Translations under genes and position numbers: made by a program
In this document: piece after piece, positions 33,518 through 42,430 of the stretch
How positions within the stretch are numbered: the first letter of the stretch is position 1
Layout of the letters: each line of letters begins with the position of its first letter
Assembly (NCBI RefSeq): GCF_001667505.1
Contig: NZ_LZHZ01000071.1
Coordinates: forward strand, 28,454 to 92,453
Direction of reading: 5' to 3'
Origin: Mycobacterium sp. ACS1612
Lineage (GTDB): Bacteria > Actinomycetota > Actinomycetes > Mycobacteriales > Mycobacteriaceae
Length of the DNA: 64,000 nucleotides
Notes under the pieces: model-generated
Told to the model about the DNA's origin: nothing
Databases searched by the model: none
What the model saw: only the letters and a program-made list of their open reading frames with translations

Positions 33518-35052
33518 CCGGTTCCACCGCACTCAACGAGGGCCGCCGCGCTGCCGACCTGGCCTTTATCGCCGAGGGTGCGCCGCTCGACGTGATCGTG
33601 ATCGGTGGCGGCATCACCGGCACCGGGATCGCGCTGGACGCCGCCACCCGCGGTCTGCGCGTCGCGCTGGTGGAAAAGCACGATCTGGCGTTCGGCACCA
33701 GCCGGTGGAGTTCCAAGCTGGTGCACGGCGGCCTGCGCTATCTTGCGACGGGCAACGTCGGCATCGCGCGCCGCAGCGCCGTCGAACGCGGAATCCTGAT
33801 GACGCGAAACGCGCCGCACCTTGTCAGGGCGATGCCGCAGCTGGTCCCGCTGTTGCCCGAAATGCACACGGCGTCAAGGGCTTTAGTGCGATTCGGGTTC
33901 GCGGCAGGCGACGGGCTGCGCAAGCTGGCTGGCACGCCGTCGTCGACGTTGCCGCGCTCGCGCCGGATCGGCGCGGCCAAGGCGATCGAACTGGCGCCCA
34001 CTGTGCGCAGAGACGGGCTCAGCGGTGGTCTGCTGGCTTACGACGGCCAACTCATCGACGATGCCAGGCTCGTCACCGCGGTGGCGCGCACGGCGGCGCA
34101 GCACGGCGCGCGCATCCTGACGCGGGTGGCCGCGTCGAACGCAACGGGCACGTCGATGACGTTGACCGACCAGCGCTCGGGCGACTCGTTCGACGTCACC
34201 GCTCGTGCGGTCGTCAACGCCAGCGGTGTGTGGGCGGGCGAGGTCGACCCATCGATCCGGCTGCGACCCAGTCGCGGCACACATCTGGTGTTCGACGCCG
34301 CGGCATTCGGCAATCCCGTTGCGGCGCTGACCATTCCCATTCCTGGCGAGATCAACAGGTTCGTGTTCGCGATGCCCGAGCAGCTCGGCCGGGCGTACCT
34401 CGGGCTGACCGACGAGGACGCGCCAGGCCCGATTCCCGACGTGCCTGAACCGACGCACGACGAGATCACCTTCCTGCTGGACACCGTCAACACCGCACTC
34501 GAAGCCGCCCTCGGGCCAGCCGATGTCATCGGTGCATACGCCGGCCTGCGACCGCTTATCGACACCGGTCACGGCCGCACCGCCGACGTCTCGCGCGAAC
34601 ACGCCGTCGTCGAGTCGCCCTCGGGTGTGATCAGCGTGATCGGCGGCAAGCTCACCGAATACCGGTTCATGGCCGAAGACGTCCTCGACCGTGCGGTCGC
34701 GTTGCGGGCTCTGCCCACGACGCCGTGCCGGACCCGCAATCTGCCACTGGTGGGCGCCCCGGCGAATCCCGTTGCCACGCTGCGGTCCCCGACCGACCTG
34801 CCGGGCTCGCTGGTCGCTCGCTACGGCGCGGAAGCGCCGAACGTGATAGCTGCGGCCTCCTGTGAACGGCCGACCGAGCAGGTGGCCGAGGGTATCGACG
34901 TCACCCGTGCGGAATTCGAGTACGCGATCACGCACGAAGGCGCGATGACCGTCGACGACATCCTGGATCGGCGCACCCGCATCGGGCTCGTGGCGTCGGA
35001 CCGCGCCCGTGCCGCGGCGGCTGCTGAAGAATTGCTGGCCCAACAGGCATAA
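33514..35052 (+). CDS. glpD1: FAD-dependent glycerol-3-phosphate dehydrogenase
   Basis: A 512-residue GlpD. The N-terminal Rossmann FAD motif is VIVIGGGITGTGIALDAATRG (about 28-48, glycine-rich core GGGITG). It continues with FGTSRWSSKLVHGGLRYL, the substrate-region GAYAGLRPL, and ISVIGGKLTEYR near the C-terminus. It oxidises glycerol 3-phosphate to dihydroxyacetone phosphate, passing electrons to the quinone pool. The ATG overlaps the TetR stop, so translation is coupled. Mycobacteria have two GlpDs; the neighbourhood identifies this one as GlpD1 (Rv2249c). Confidence 0.92.
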   Translation: MTGSTALNEGRRAADLAFIAEGAPLDVIVIGGGITGTGIALDAATRGLRVALVEKHDLAFGTSRWSSKLVHGGLRYLATGNVGIARRSAVERGILMTRNAPHLVRAMPQLVPLLPEMHTASRALVRFGFAAGDGLRKLAGTPSSTLPRSRRIGAAKAIELAPTVRRDGLSGGLLAYDGQLIDDARLVTAVARTAAQHGARILTRVAASNATGTSMTLTDQRSGDSFDVTARAVVNASGVWAGEVDPSIRLRPSRGTHLVFDAAAFGNPVAALTIPIPGEINRFVFAMPEQLGRAYLGLTDEDAPGPIPDVPEPTHDEITFLLDTVNTALEAALGPADVIGAYAGLRPLIDTGHGRTADVSREHAVVESPSGVISVIGGKLTEYRFMAEDVLDRAVALRALPTTPCRTRNLPLVGAPANPVATLRSPTDLPGSLVARYGAEAPNVIAAASCERPTEQVAEGIDVTRAEFEYAITHEGAMTVDDILDRRTRIGLVASDRARAAAAAEELLAQQA

Positions 35053-35082
35053 CCCCGTCGGCTATTGGGCAACCACTTATCC

Positions 35083-36918
35083 ATGGAACGAATGACGGAG
35101 GCCACAGCCGCTGGTCCAACGCTGAAGAAAGCCCTCAACCAACGCCAACTGCGGATGATCGCGATCGGCGGCGTGATCGGGGCTGGGCTGTTCGTCGGGT
35201 CTGGCGTCGTCATCGCGGACACCGGGCCCGGCGCATTCATCACCTACGCGCTGGCCGGTGTTCTGATCATCATGGTCATGCGGATGCTGGCCGAGATGGC
35301 GGTGGCCCATCCGTCGACCGGATCGTTCGCCGACTACTCACGCGATGCGCTCGGCCATTGGGCGGGTTTCTCGGTCGGCTGGCTGTACTGGTACTTCTGG
35401 GTGATCGTCGTCGGATTCGAGGCGATCGCCGGCGCGAAAATCGTGCAGTACTGGATCGATGTCCCACTGTGGCTGATCGCGTTGGTCTTCATGATCCTGA
35501 TGACCACGACCAACCTTTTCTCCGTGAAGAGCTACGGCGAGTTCGAGTTCTGGTTCGCCGGCATCAAAGTGGCCGCAATCCTCGTTTTCATCGCTGTCGG
35601 AGCACTTTTCGTCCTCGGTCTGTGGCCGAACAAGTCAGCCGACGTCTCCAATCTGACGGCGCATGGCGGGTTCATGCCGATGGGCTTCGGCGCGATCACC
35701 GTCGGCATCGTGACGGTGATCTTCTCGATGGTCGGTGCCGAGATCGTCACCATCGCCGCTGCAGAATCGTCGGACCCGGAACGCGCCGTCGCCAAGGCGG
35801 CCAACTCGGTGATCATGCGCATCCTGATCTTCTATGTCGGCGCCACGTTGCTGCTCGTCATGATCCTGCCCTGGAACGACCAAGGCCTCGCCGGCTCGCC
35901 GTTCGTCGCCGCGTTCACCAAGATGGGAATTCCCTACGCCGACCACATCATGAACGCGGTGGTGTTGACCGCCGTGCTGAGCTGCCTGAATTCGGGGATG
36001 TACACGGCTTCGCGCATGTTGTTCGTCCTGGCGGCCCGGCGCGAGGCACCGGCCCAACTGGTGCGGGTCACCCGGCGCGGGGTGCCTGCGATCGCAATTC
36101 TGGCCTCGTCGGTGGTGGGTTTTCTCTGCGTCATCGCCGCGGCGGTATCGCCGGACACGATCTTCGCGTTCCTGCTGAACTCCAGCGGGGCCATCATCCT
36201 GTTCGTCTATCTGCTCATCGCGATCTCGCAGATCGTGCTGCGGTACCGCGCATCGGACGCAGGGCTGAAGGTCAAGATGTGGCTGTTCCCGGTGCTGTCG
36301 ATCGTCACTGCCCTGGCGATTCTGGCGATTCTGGTGCAGATGTTCCTCGATCAGGCGCTCCGTTCGCAGTTGGTGTTGAGCCTGCTGTCGTGGGCGGTGG
36401 TCCTGGTGCTGTACTTCACCAACAAGTGGTTCATCAACCGGAAGCCGGAGGCGGAGCAAGCCATTGGCACAAAGCCACACCGGGTCCTCGTGCTGGCCAA
36501 TGAAACCGCTAATTCCACGGAGCTGCTCGACGAGTTGCGGCGTATCGGCGCGGACAAGGACGCCACCTACTTCGTTCAGGTGCCCCTCAGTCCAATCGAG
36601 ACGGGGACGGCGGCCACCCACGGCCCGCTCGACGTGTGGGAGGCCACGAAGCAGGCGGCGCAAGCCCGGCTCGACCACACGCTGGCCACGCTGCGCGCCG
36701 AGAACCTCGAAGCCGAGGGCGCACTGGGTGATCAACGACCGCTTCGCGCCCTCGCGGAGGCGGTCGAGGCATTTCACCCGGATCAGATCGTGATTGCGAC
36801 GCTGCCGCCCGAGTTTTCGGTCTGGCACCGCTTCGATGTCGTGGAGCGCGCCCGCGCCGAGCACCACATACCGGTGACCCACGTGGTCGCCACGCCCGTA
36901 TCCGCGGGACGCACCTAG
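35083..36918 (+). CDS. APC-family amino acid permease with C-terminal Usp-like domain
   Basis: A 611-residue transporter. The first 460 residues give the 12-helix APC fold, with IAIGGVIGAGLFVGSG in helix 1 and SSDPERAVAKAANSV after helix 6, typical of the GABA/AnsP/amino-acid-permease branch. The last 150 residues form a soluble domain (HRVLVLANETANS, DQIVIATLPPEFSVWHRFDVVERA) resembling a universal-stress-protein-like fold. Start is uncertain: the ATG at 35083 or 35092; neither has a strong Shine-Dalgarno. It is monocistronic, 30 bp after glpD. The substrate is probably an amino acid or GABA. Confidence 0.85.
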   Translation: MERMTEATAAGPTLKKALNQRQLRMIAIGGVIGAGLFVGSGVVIADTGPGAFITYALAGVLIIMVMRMLAEMAVAHPSTGSFADYSRDALGHWAGFSVGWLYWYFWVIVVGFEAIAGAKIVQYWIDVPLWLIALVFMILMTTTNLFSVKSYGEFEFWFAGIKVAAILVFIAVGALFVLGLWPNKSADVSNLTAHGGFMPMGFGAITVGIVTVIFSMVGAEIVTIAAAESSDPERAVAKAANSVIMRILIFYVGATLLLVMILPWNDQGLAGSPFVAAFTKMGIPYADHIMNAVVLTAVLSCLNSGMYTASRMLFVLAARREAPAQLVRVTRRGVPAIAILASSVVGFLCVIAAAVSPDTIFAFLLNSSGAIILFVYLLIAISQIVLRYRASDAGLKVKMWLFPVLSIVTALAILAILVQMFLDQALRSQLVLSLLSWAVVLVLYFTNKWFINRKPEAEQAIGTKPHRVLVLANETANSTELLDELRRIGADKDATYFVQVPLSPIETGTAATHGPLDVWEATKQAAQARLDHTLATLRAENLEAEGALGDQRPLRALAEAVEAFHPDQIVIATLPPEFSVWHRFDVVERARAEHHIPVTHVVATPVSAGRT

Positions 36919-37997
36919 CCGGCGCCAGTGCCGAAGACCAAGCCCAACAAGTAGGTGACAGCGGCAGCCCCGTAGCCGATCATGAGCTGTCGCAGCGCCC
37001 TGCGCACCGGGGGACCACCTGACAGCAGGCCGACGATGACTCCCGTGGCCAGCAGAGCGATTCCGACCAGAACGGCCGCCACCACCACTGCAACGTAACC
37101 TTCAAGACCGAACAGGTACGGCAACACGGGGATCAACGCCCCTGACGCGAAGAAGCTGAAGCTGGAAACCGCCGCGCGAAGCCCGGTGCCGACGGCTTCA
37201 TGGCTGTCGGCGTCTGGCGCGCCGAGCCGGCTTTGACCACCGCCTGCCGGAAGGCCGGCCAGCACTCGGGCAGCGCGATTGGTCGCGTCCTCCTCGCTCA
37301 TCCCGCGGGCGCGGTAGACGAGCGCCAGCTCGTTGGCGTTGACGTCCAACTGCGGCAGCGCCGCACCGGCTTCCGGGCTGGGTGTGGAGGCCTCCAGCAG
37401 TTCGCGCTGCGAGGTCACCGAAACGTATTCACCGGCACCCATCGACAGCGCGCCCGCGAGCAGCCCGGCGAGGCCCGTGATGAGCACCGTGTGGTTGGAC
37501 ACGCCCGCCGCGCTGATGCCCAGGACCAGAGCCAGGTTGCTGACCAGTCCGTCGTTGGCGCCGAATACCGCCGCGCGGAAACTGCCCGACAGCTGATTGC
37601 GGCCGCGGGTCGCCAACGCGCGCACCACCTCCAGATGGATGCGCTCGTCGGCGGCCATGGTGGCCGTTGCGTCGGCGTCCGTGTCGTAGGTCGAGCGTGC
37701 CTCGGCCCGCTGGGCAAGGGCCAGCACGAATACCGAACCGAAGTGCCGCGCCAGAAATCCGAGCAGGCGGGTGCGCATATCAGCGCGCCGTGGCTTCCCG
37801 ACGTCGTCGCCGAGCAGGTTGAGCCAGTGTTGTTCGTGGCGGCGCTCGGCCTCGGCCAGGCTGAGCAGGATGGTGCGCTCTTCACCCGTTCTGCGTAGCG
37901 CCAGACCGCGATAGACGTCGGCTTCGGCGCGTTCGTTGGCCAGGTGTTGTCGCCAGCGACGCAGATCGGACGGTCGCGGCCGGCCTTCTGTCTCCAT
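36915..37997 (-). CDS. Rubrerythrin-like/VIT1 (CCC1) membrane fusion protein
   Basis: A 360-residue protein. The N-terminal ferritin-like region has EAERRHEQHW and later ADERIHLEVV, which could carry a di-metal site. It is fused to a C-terminal VIT1/CCC1-type domain with GANDGLVSNLALVLGISAAG, GALSMGAGEYVSVTSQRELLE, and helices AAVVVAAVLVGIALLATGVIVG. VIT1 proteins move Fe2+/Mn2+ across membranes. The ATG at 37997 follows a weak GGGA; a TTG at 38027 would add 10 residues. It overlaps the permease stop by 4 bp (convergent). Confidence 0.85.
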   Translation of the reverse strand: METEGRPRPSDLRRWRQHLANERAEADVYRGLALRRTGEERTILLSLAEAERRHEQHWLNLLGDDVGKPRRADMRTRLLGFLARHFGSVFVLALAQRAEARSTYDTDADATATMAADERIHLEVVRALATRGRNQLSGSFRAAVFGANDGLVSNLALVLGISAAGVSNHTVLITGLAGLLAGALSMGAGEYVSVTSQRELLEASTPSPEAGAALPQLDVNANELALVYRARGMSEEDATNRAARVLAGLPAGGGQSRLGAPDADSHEAVGTGLRAAVSSFSFFASGALIPVLPYLFGLEGYVAVVVAAVLVGIALLATGVIVGLLSGGPPVRRALRQLMIGYGAAAVTYLLGLVFGTGAG

Positions 37998-38031
37998 CAG
38001 TCGATCATTCCCGTTTGGTGACGACAAGACG

Positions 38032-38065
38032 CAAAATGCCCCGACACGCCGGGCGTGCGGGGCAT
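38032..38065 (-). terminator. Rho-independent terminator of the FAS-II operon
   Basis: Just beyond the accD6 stop on the minus strand, a GC-rich hairpin (ATGCCCCG with CGGGGCAT, inner CACGCC with GGCGTG) is followed by TTTTGCG. This is the best intrinsic terminator in the window and marks the end of the fabD-accD6 operon. Confidence 0.75.
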
Positions 38066-38084
38066 ATGCGACTGCTCGCCGCGA

Positions 38085-39506
38085 TTACAGCGGGATGTTC
38101 TTGTGCCTGCCGCGGCGCTGCGGCGCCTCGGCAAGCGCCTGGGTCAGCTTGCTGCGGGTGTGCGACGGGTCGATCTTCTCGTCGACGACACCGATCTCGA
38201 TGGCGGAATCCACACCACCAGCGATCTTTTCGTGCTCGGCCGCGAGTTGCTCGTGCAGCGCCTCACGCTCGTCGTCGGGTGCGGCCGCCAGCTTCTTCTT
38301 GTGCAGAATGCCGACTGCGGCCTTGGCACCCATCACGGCGACCTCGGCGTCCGGCCACGCGAACACCTTGGTGGCGTTCAGCGACCGCGAGTTCATCGCG
38401 ATGTAGGCACCGCCGTAGATCTTGCGGGTCACCAGCGTGACCCTTGGAACGGTGCACTCACCGAAGGCGTGCAGCAGCTTCGCGCCGCGGCGCACCACGC
38501 CGCCCCATTCCTGGTCGACGCCGGGCAGGTAGCCCGGCACGTCGACGATGACGACCAGCGGGATGCCGAACGCATCGCAGAGGCGCACGAAACGTGCTGC
38601 CTTCTCGGCGCTTTCGGAGTTCAAGCAGCCGCCGAGGCGCAGCGGGTTGTTGGCGATCACGCCGACGGTGCGACCGGACAACCGGCCCAGGCCCACCACG
38701 ATCGACGGCGCCCACTTGGCCTGGAACTCCTCGAACGGCGTGTCGAGATCCAACAGAGCCTCGACGATCGGGTGTACGTCGTAGGCGCGTCGCGCTGAAT
38801 CCGGCAGCAGTGCATGCAGGTCGGTGTCGCCCGACTCAGCCTTGGTGCGGTCGAAATGGCCCTGCTGGCAGAACAATTGGACGAGGCGCCGACCACGGTC
38901 GTAGGCATCCAACTCGTTGTCGGCGACGATGTGGCACACGCCGGACTTCTTGTGGTGGGTGTCCGGGCCGCCGAGTGACGCCATGTCGACGTCCTCGCCG
39001 GTGACGCTGCGAACGATGTCGGGTCCGGTGACGAACACCCGGCCCTCGGGCGCCATCACGACGACGTCGGTCAGCGCGGGTCCGTAGGCGGCGCCGCCCG
39101 CAGCGAAGCCGACCACCACCGAGATCTGCGGGATGTAGCCCGACGCGCGAATCATGGCCTCGAACATCAAGCCGACCGCGTGCAGCGCCCTGACACCCTC
39201 AGCCAGTCGCGCACCACCGGAGTGCCAGATACCCACGATGGGGCTCTGCTCCTCGATCGCGGTGTCGTAGGCGTCGACGATGTGCCTGCAGCCTTCAACA
39301 CCCATGGCGCCGCCCATGACGGTGCCGTCGGTGCAGAAGGCGATGGTGCGCACGCCGTTGACGGTGCCTGCCGCGGCCAGCACGCCGGAGCGGTCCCGCT
39401 CGTGCAGCAGTTCGACGCTGTTGTCGTCGAAGAACGTGCTCAAGCGCAACAGCGGATCGCGGGGATCCAACGATTCGCTGGTTGCCTCCGGGGCCATGGT
39501 CGTCAT
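38085..39506 (-). CDS. accD6: Acetyl/propionyl-CoA carboxylase beta chain AccD6
   Basis: A 473-residue carboxyltransferase, the same length I recall for M. tuberculosis AccD6 (Rv2247). The crotonase-fold halves are visible: GVRTIAFCTDGTVMGGAMG, GIWHSGGARLAEG (N-terminal oxyanion hole) and LVVIVDVPGYLPGVDQEWGG with RKIYGGAYIAMNSRSL (C-terminal). It makes malonyl-CoA for FAS-II chain elongation together with a biotinylated AccA subunit encoded elsewhere. GGAGA 6 nt upstream supports the start. It is last in the operon. Confidence 0.95.
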   Translation of the reverse strand: MTTMAPEATSESLDPRDPLLRLSTFFDDNSVELLHERDRSGVLAAAGTVNGVRTIAFCTDGTVMGGAMGVEGCRHIVDAYDTAIEEQSPIVGIWHSGGARLAEGVRALHAVGLMFEAMIRASGYIPQISVVVGFAAGGAAYGPALTDVVVMAPEGRVFVTGPDIVRSVTGEDVDMASLGGPDTHHKKSGVCHIVADNELDAYDRGRRLVQLFCQQGHFDRTKAESGDTDLHALLPDSARRAYDVHPIVEALLDLDTPFEEFQAKWAPSIVVGLGRLSGRTVGVIANNPLRLGGCLNSESAEKAARFVRLCDAFGIPLVVIVDVPGYLPGVDQEWGGVVRRGAKLLHAFGECTVPRVTLVTRKIYGGAYIAMNSRSLNATKVFAWPDAEVAVMGAKAAVGILHKKKLAAAPDDEREALHEQLAAEHEKIAGGVDSAIEIGVVDEKIDPSHTRSKLTQALAEAPQRRGRHKNIPL

Positions 39507-39523
39507 CGAGGTCTCCTGGTTTC

Positions 39524-40786
39524 TCAGTACTTCCCGAAGGCGAGCGCCACGTTGTGCCCACCGAATCCAAACGAGTTGTTCACTGCGTATTGATAATTGC
39601 CGGGTCGCGGTCCGCCGTGTACGACGTCCAGGTCGATCTCCGGGTCGAGATTCTTCAAGTTCAGCGTCGGGGGGATGACCCCGTTGCGCAGCGCTAGAAC
39701 GGTCAGGATGGATTCGACCGCACCGACCGCGCCGACCGAGTGGCCGAGGGCCGACTTCGGTGCGTACACGGCGGGCCTGTGGCCGCCCATCGCATTGTTG
39801 ATCGCCTTCGATTCGGCCACGTCGCCGACCGAGGTTCCGGTCGCGTGTGCATTGACGTGGTCGATGTCCGTGGGCTGCAGGCCCGCGAGCTGGATGGCAC
39901 GCGACATCGCGTGACCCGCCTGCTCACCATTGGGATCGGGGGCCACCATGTGGTACCCATCCGAGGTGACGCTGGCGCCCATCAGCCGCGCGAGGATGTT
40001 CGCACCGCGCGCCTTGGCGTGTTCCTCGGTCTCGATCACCATCAACGCTCCGGCCTCGCCGAACACGAACCCGTTGCGGTCCCTGTCGAACGGACGGCAT
40101 GCGCCCGCAGGGTCGTCGTTGGTGGTGGACAACACGATTCGCATCTGAGCGAATCCCGCGATCGGCACGGCCTCGATCTTCGATTCCACGCCACCGCAGA
40201 TCGCGATGTCCGCCTCGCCGAGCACGATCTGCTGCCACGCGTGGGCGATGCCCTCCGAACCGGACGCACACGCCGAAACCGGCGTGATGACACCGGCTTT
40301 GGCGGTACGCTCCAGGCCGACGGCGGCCGCGGGGGAGTTCGGCATGTACTTCTGCACCGCGAGCGGCGACACCGCCTTCATGCCCTTCGCCCGCATGTCG
40401 TCGTAGGCGAAGACCAACTCCTCGGCCGAACCCAGGCCGGTGCCGATGGACACCATCAACCGGCGGGAATCGACTTCTGGCGCACCAGCGTTCTGCCAGA
40501 CCCGCCGCCCGAGGACGGTGGACATCTTCTGTAGGTACGACAGCCGCCGCAACTCCACGCGGGAGAGCTCGGAGTCGAAGTCCTCGAGAAGATGGCCACC
40601 GATTCGGACGGGCAGGTTGTACTGCTCGACGAACGGATCCTCGAGTTTGCGGATACCGCTTTGCCCGTCGAGCAGCTTCTGCCACGTGCCATCAGCGTCG
40701 GTTGCCAGGGCGGTCGTCATCGCGATACCGGTGACGACCACGTTGGGGAAACCGTTCCCCGTCGTTAGCTGAGTGCGTCCTGCCAT
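39524..40786 (-). CDS. kasB: Beta-ketoacyl-ACP synthase KasB
   Basis: A 420-residue FAS-II condensing enzyme with the Cys-His-His triad: C173 in PVSACASGSEG, H314 in VNAHATGTS and H349 in SALGHSVGAVG. It extends meromycolate chains on AcpM to full length. It lies 17 bp before accD6 and 25 bp after kasA. Order identifies it as KasB, and divergence from KasA in the N-terminus and the YLQKMSTVLGRRVW cap region agrees. Confidence 0.95.
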   Translation of the reverse strand: MAGRTQLTTGNGFPNVVVTGIAMTTALATDADGTWQKLLDGQSGIRKLEDPFVEQYNLPVRIGGHLLEDFDSELSRVELRRLSYLQKMSTVLGRRVWQNAGAPEVDSRRLMVSIGTGLGSAEELVFAYDDMRAKGMKAVSPLAVQKYMPNSPAAAVGLERTAKAGVITPVSACASGSEGIAHAWQQIVLGEADIAICGGVESKIEAVPIAGFAQMRIVLSTTNDDPAGACRPFDRDRNGFVFGEAGALMVIETEEHAKARGANILARLMGASVTSDGYHMVAPDPNGEQAGHAMSRAIQLAGLQPTDIDHVNAHATGTSVGDVAESKAINNAMGGHRPAVYAPKSALGHSVGAVGAVESILTVLALRNGVIPPTLNLKNLDPEIDLDVVHGGPRPGNYQYAVNNSFGFGGHNVALAFGKY

Positions 40787-40810
40787 TACAGCTCCGAAGC
40801 TTCCTCTCGC

Positions 40811-42061
40811 TTAGTAACGACCAAACGCCAGAGCGACATTGTGACCGCCGAATCCGAACGAGTTGTTGATGGCGTACTGGTATTCGCCATACCGAGGCTC
40901 GCCCGCAACGACATCGAGATCGATCTCGGGATCGGGGGTCTCGTAGTTCAACGTCGGCGGGATCACCCCGTCGCGCAAGCTCAGGACCGTCAGGACCGAT
41001 TCCAGCGCACCGACCGCTCCGATGGAGTGACCGAGCGCCGACTTCGGCGCGTACACCGCGGCGTGCTCCACACCGGCGACCCGGATGGCGTTCGCCTCGG
41101 CCGTGTCCCCGATCGGGGTCGCGGTCGCGTGTGCGTTGACGTGGCTGATGTCCTTGGCGTCCAGCCCCGCCGTCTCGATCGCACGTTTCATCGCGTGTCC
41201 GGCGCGCACACCGTCGGCGGCCGGAGCCACCATGTGGAACGCGTCGGACGTGATGCCCGCACCCATCAGCCTTGCCAGCGGCTTGGCGCCGCGAGCCTTG
41301 GCGTGTTCCTCGGTCTCGATGACCATCATGGCGCCGGCCTCACCGAAGACGAACCCGTCGCGGTTCTTGTCGAACGGACGCGACGCGCCCTCGGGATCGT
41401 CGTTGCGTGTCGACATGGCACGCATCATCGAGAACGTCGCGATGGGCAGCGCCTCGATGCCGCCCTCGACGCCGCCGACAACGGCGAAATCGGCGTCACC
41501 CATGACGATCTGACGCCAACCGTGCGCGATGGCCTCCGAACCCGACGAGCAGGCCGACACCGGGGTGATGACACCGGCGCGGGCACCGAGTTGGAGCCCG
41601 ACCACCGCTGCCGCCCCGTTGGGCATGATCATCTGAACGGCGAGCGGTGACACCTTGCGGGGCCCGCCCTCGTTCATCGCGTCGTAGGTTTCGACGATCT
41701 TCTCGCCGCCACCCAGACCGGTGCCGAGGACGACCGCGAAGCGGTCCGGGTCGACCTCGGGACTGCCCGCGGTCTCCCAGAGTTGACCCGCGAGCAGCTT
41801 GGCCATCCGCTGGACGTACGACATCCGCCGCATGTCCAACCGACCCATGTGATCGTCGACGGGATCCTTCAGGTGGCCGCCGATGCGAACCGGCAGATCC
41901 CACTTCGTGACGAACTCGTCCTCGAGGACGTGGATGCCGCTCTCACCGGCCAACAAGCCCTTCCACGTGCTCTCGATATCCCCAGAGATCGAGGTGGTTG
42001 CCGTAACGGCGGTCACCACAACACTGGGGAAACCGCCGTTAGCAGTGGAAGGCTTGGTCAC
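40811..42061 (-). CDS. kasA: Beta-ketoacyl-ACP synthase KasA
   Basis: A 416-residue condensing enzyme with C171 (PVSACSSGSEA), H311 (VNAHATATP), K340 and H345 (SALGHSIGAVG), numbering identical to M. tuberculosis KasA. It performs the first meromycolate elongation rounds with malonyl-AcpM and is the thiolactomycin target. Its start overlaps the acpM stop by 4 bp, giving tight translational coupling. Confidence 0.96.
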   Translation of the reverse strand: MTKPSTANGGFPSVVVTAVTATTSISGDIESTWKGLLAGESGIHVLEDEFVTKWDLPVRIGGHLKDPVDDHMGRLDMRRMSYVQRMAKLLAGQLWETAGSPEVDPDRFAVVLGTGLGGGEKIVETYDAMNEGGPRKVSPLAVQMIMPNGAAAVVGLQLGARAGVITPVSACSSGSEAIAHGWRQIVMGDADFAVVGGVEGGIEALPIATFSMMRAMSTRNDDPEGASRPFDKNRDGFVFGEAGAMMVIETEEHAKARGAKPLARLMGAGITSDAFHMVAPAADGVRAGHAMKRAIETAGLDAKDISHVNAHATATPIGDTAEANAIRVAGVEHAAVYAPKSALGHSIGAVGALESVLTVLSLRDGVIPPTLNYETPDPEIDLDVVAGEPRYGEYQYAINNSFGFGGHNVALAFGRY

Positions 42062-42357
42062 TTGGTCTCCGCGATCTGCGCCCGGATGGCCGCCGCGGCC
42101 TCGGGGTTCTCTTCCTCGAGCTTCTGGATGTAGGCGACGACGTCACCGACGGTGCGCAGGCCCGCGAGGTCCTCGTCCGGAATCTTCACGCCGTACTTGT
42201 CCTCGGTCTGCACGGCGATCTCGACCATCGACAGCGAGTCGATGTCCAGGTCGTCGACGAAGCTCTTCTCAGGGGTGACCTCAGACGGCTCGATGCCGGT
42301 GACCTCTTCGATGATCTCGGCGATGCCGGCGATGATTTCTTCCTGGGTGGTGGCCAC
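42058..42357 (-). CDS. acpM: Meromycolate-extension acyl carrier protein AcpM
   Basis: A 99-residue acyl carrier protein with phosphopantetheine serine S41 in DDLDIDSLSMVE. The acidic helix II and the C-terminal extension beyond a normal 80-residue ACP (KLEEENPEAAAAIRA) are the mycobacterial AcpM feature; this tail is shorter than the M. tuberculosis one. Start GTG at 42357 follows AAGGAG with 5-nt spacing. It carries chains between FabD, KasA/B and the other FAS-II enzymes. Confidence 0.96.
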   Translation of the reverse strand: MATTQEEIIAGIAEIIEEVTGIEPSEVTPEKSFVDDLDIDSLSMVEIAVQTEDKYGVKIPDEDLAGLRTVGDVVAYIQKLEEENPEAAAAIRAQIAETK

Positions 42358-42430
42358 AATGGCTCCTTCTAATTGGTTGATACTGCTCGAAATTCGGACT
42401 GGGTCGATCTTTATGTGGTTGTAACCTGGC

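Noticed and set aside
33883..35043. 386-codon minus-strand frame opposite glpD
   Set aside because: Shadow of glpD in another frame.
35635..36882. 415-codon minus-strand frame opposite the permease
   Set aside because: Complement of transmembrane-coding sequence; highly charged translation with no family resemblance.
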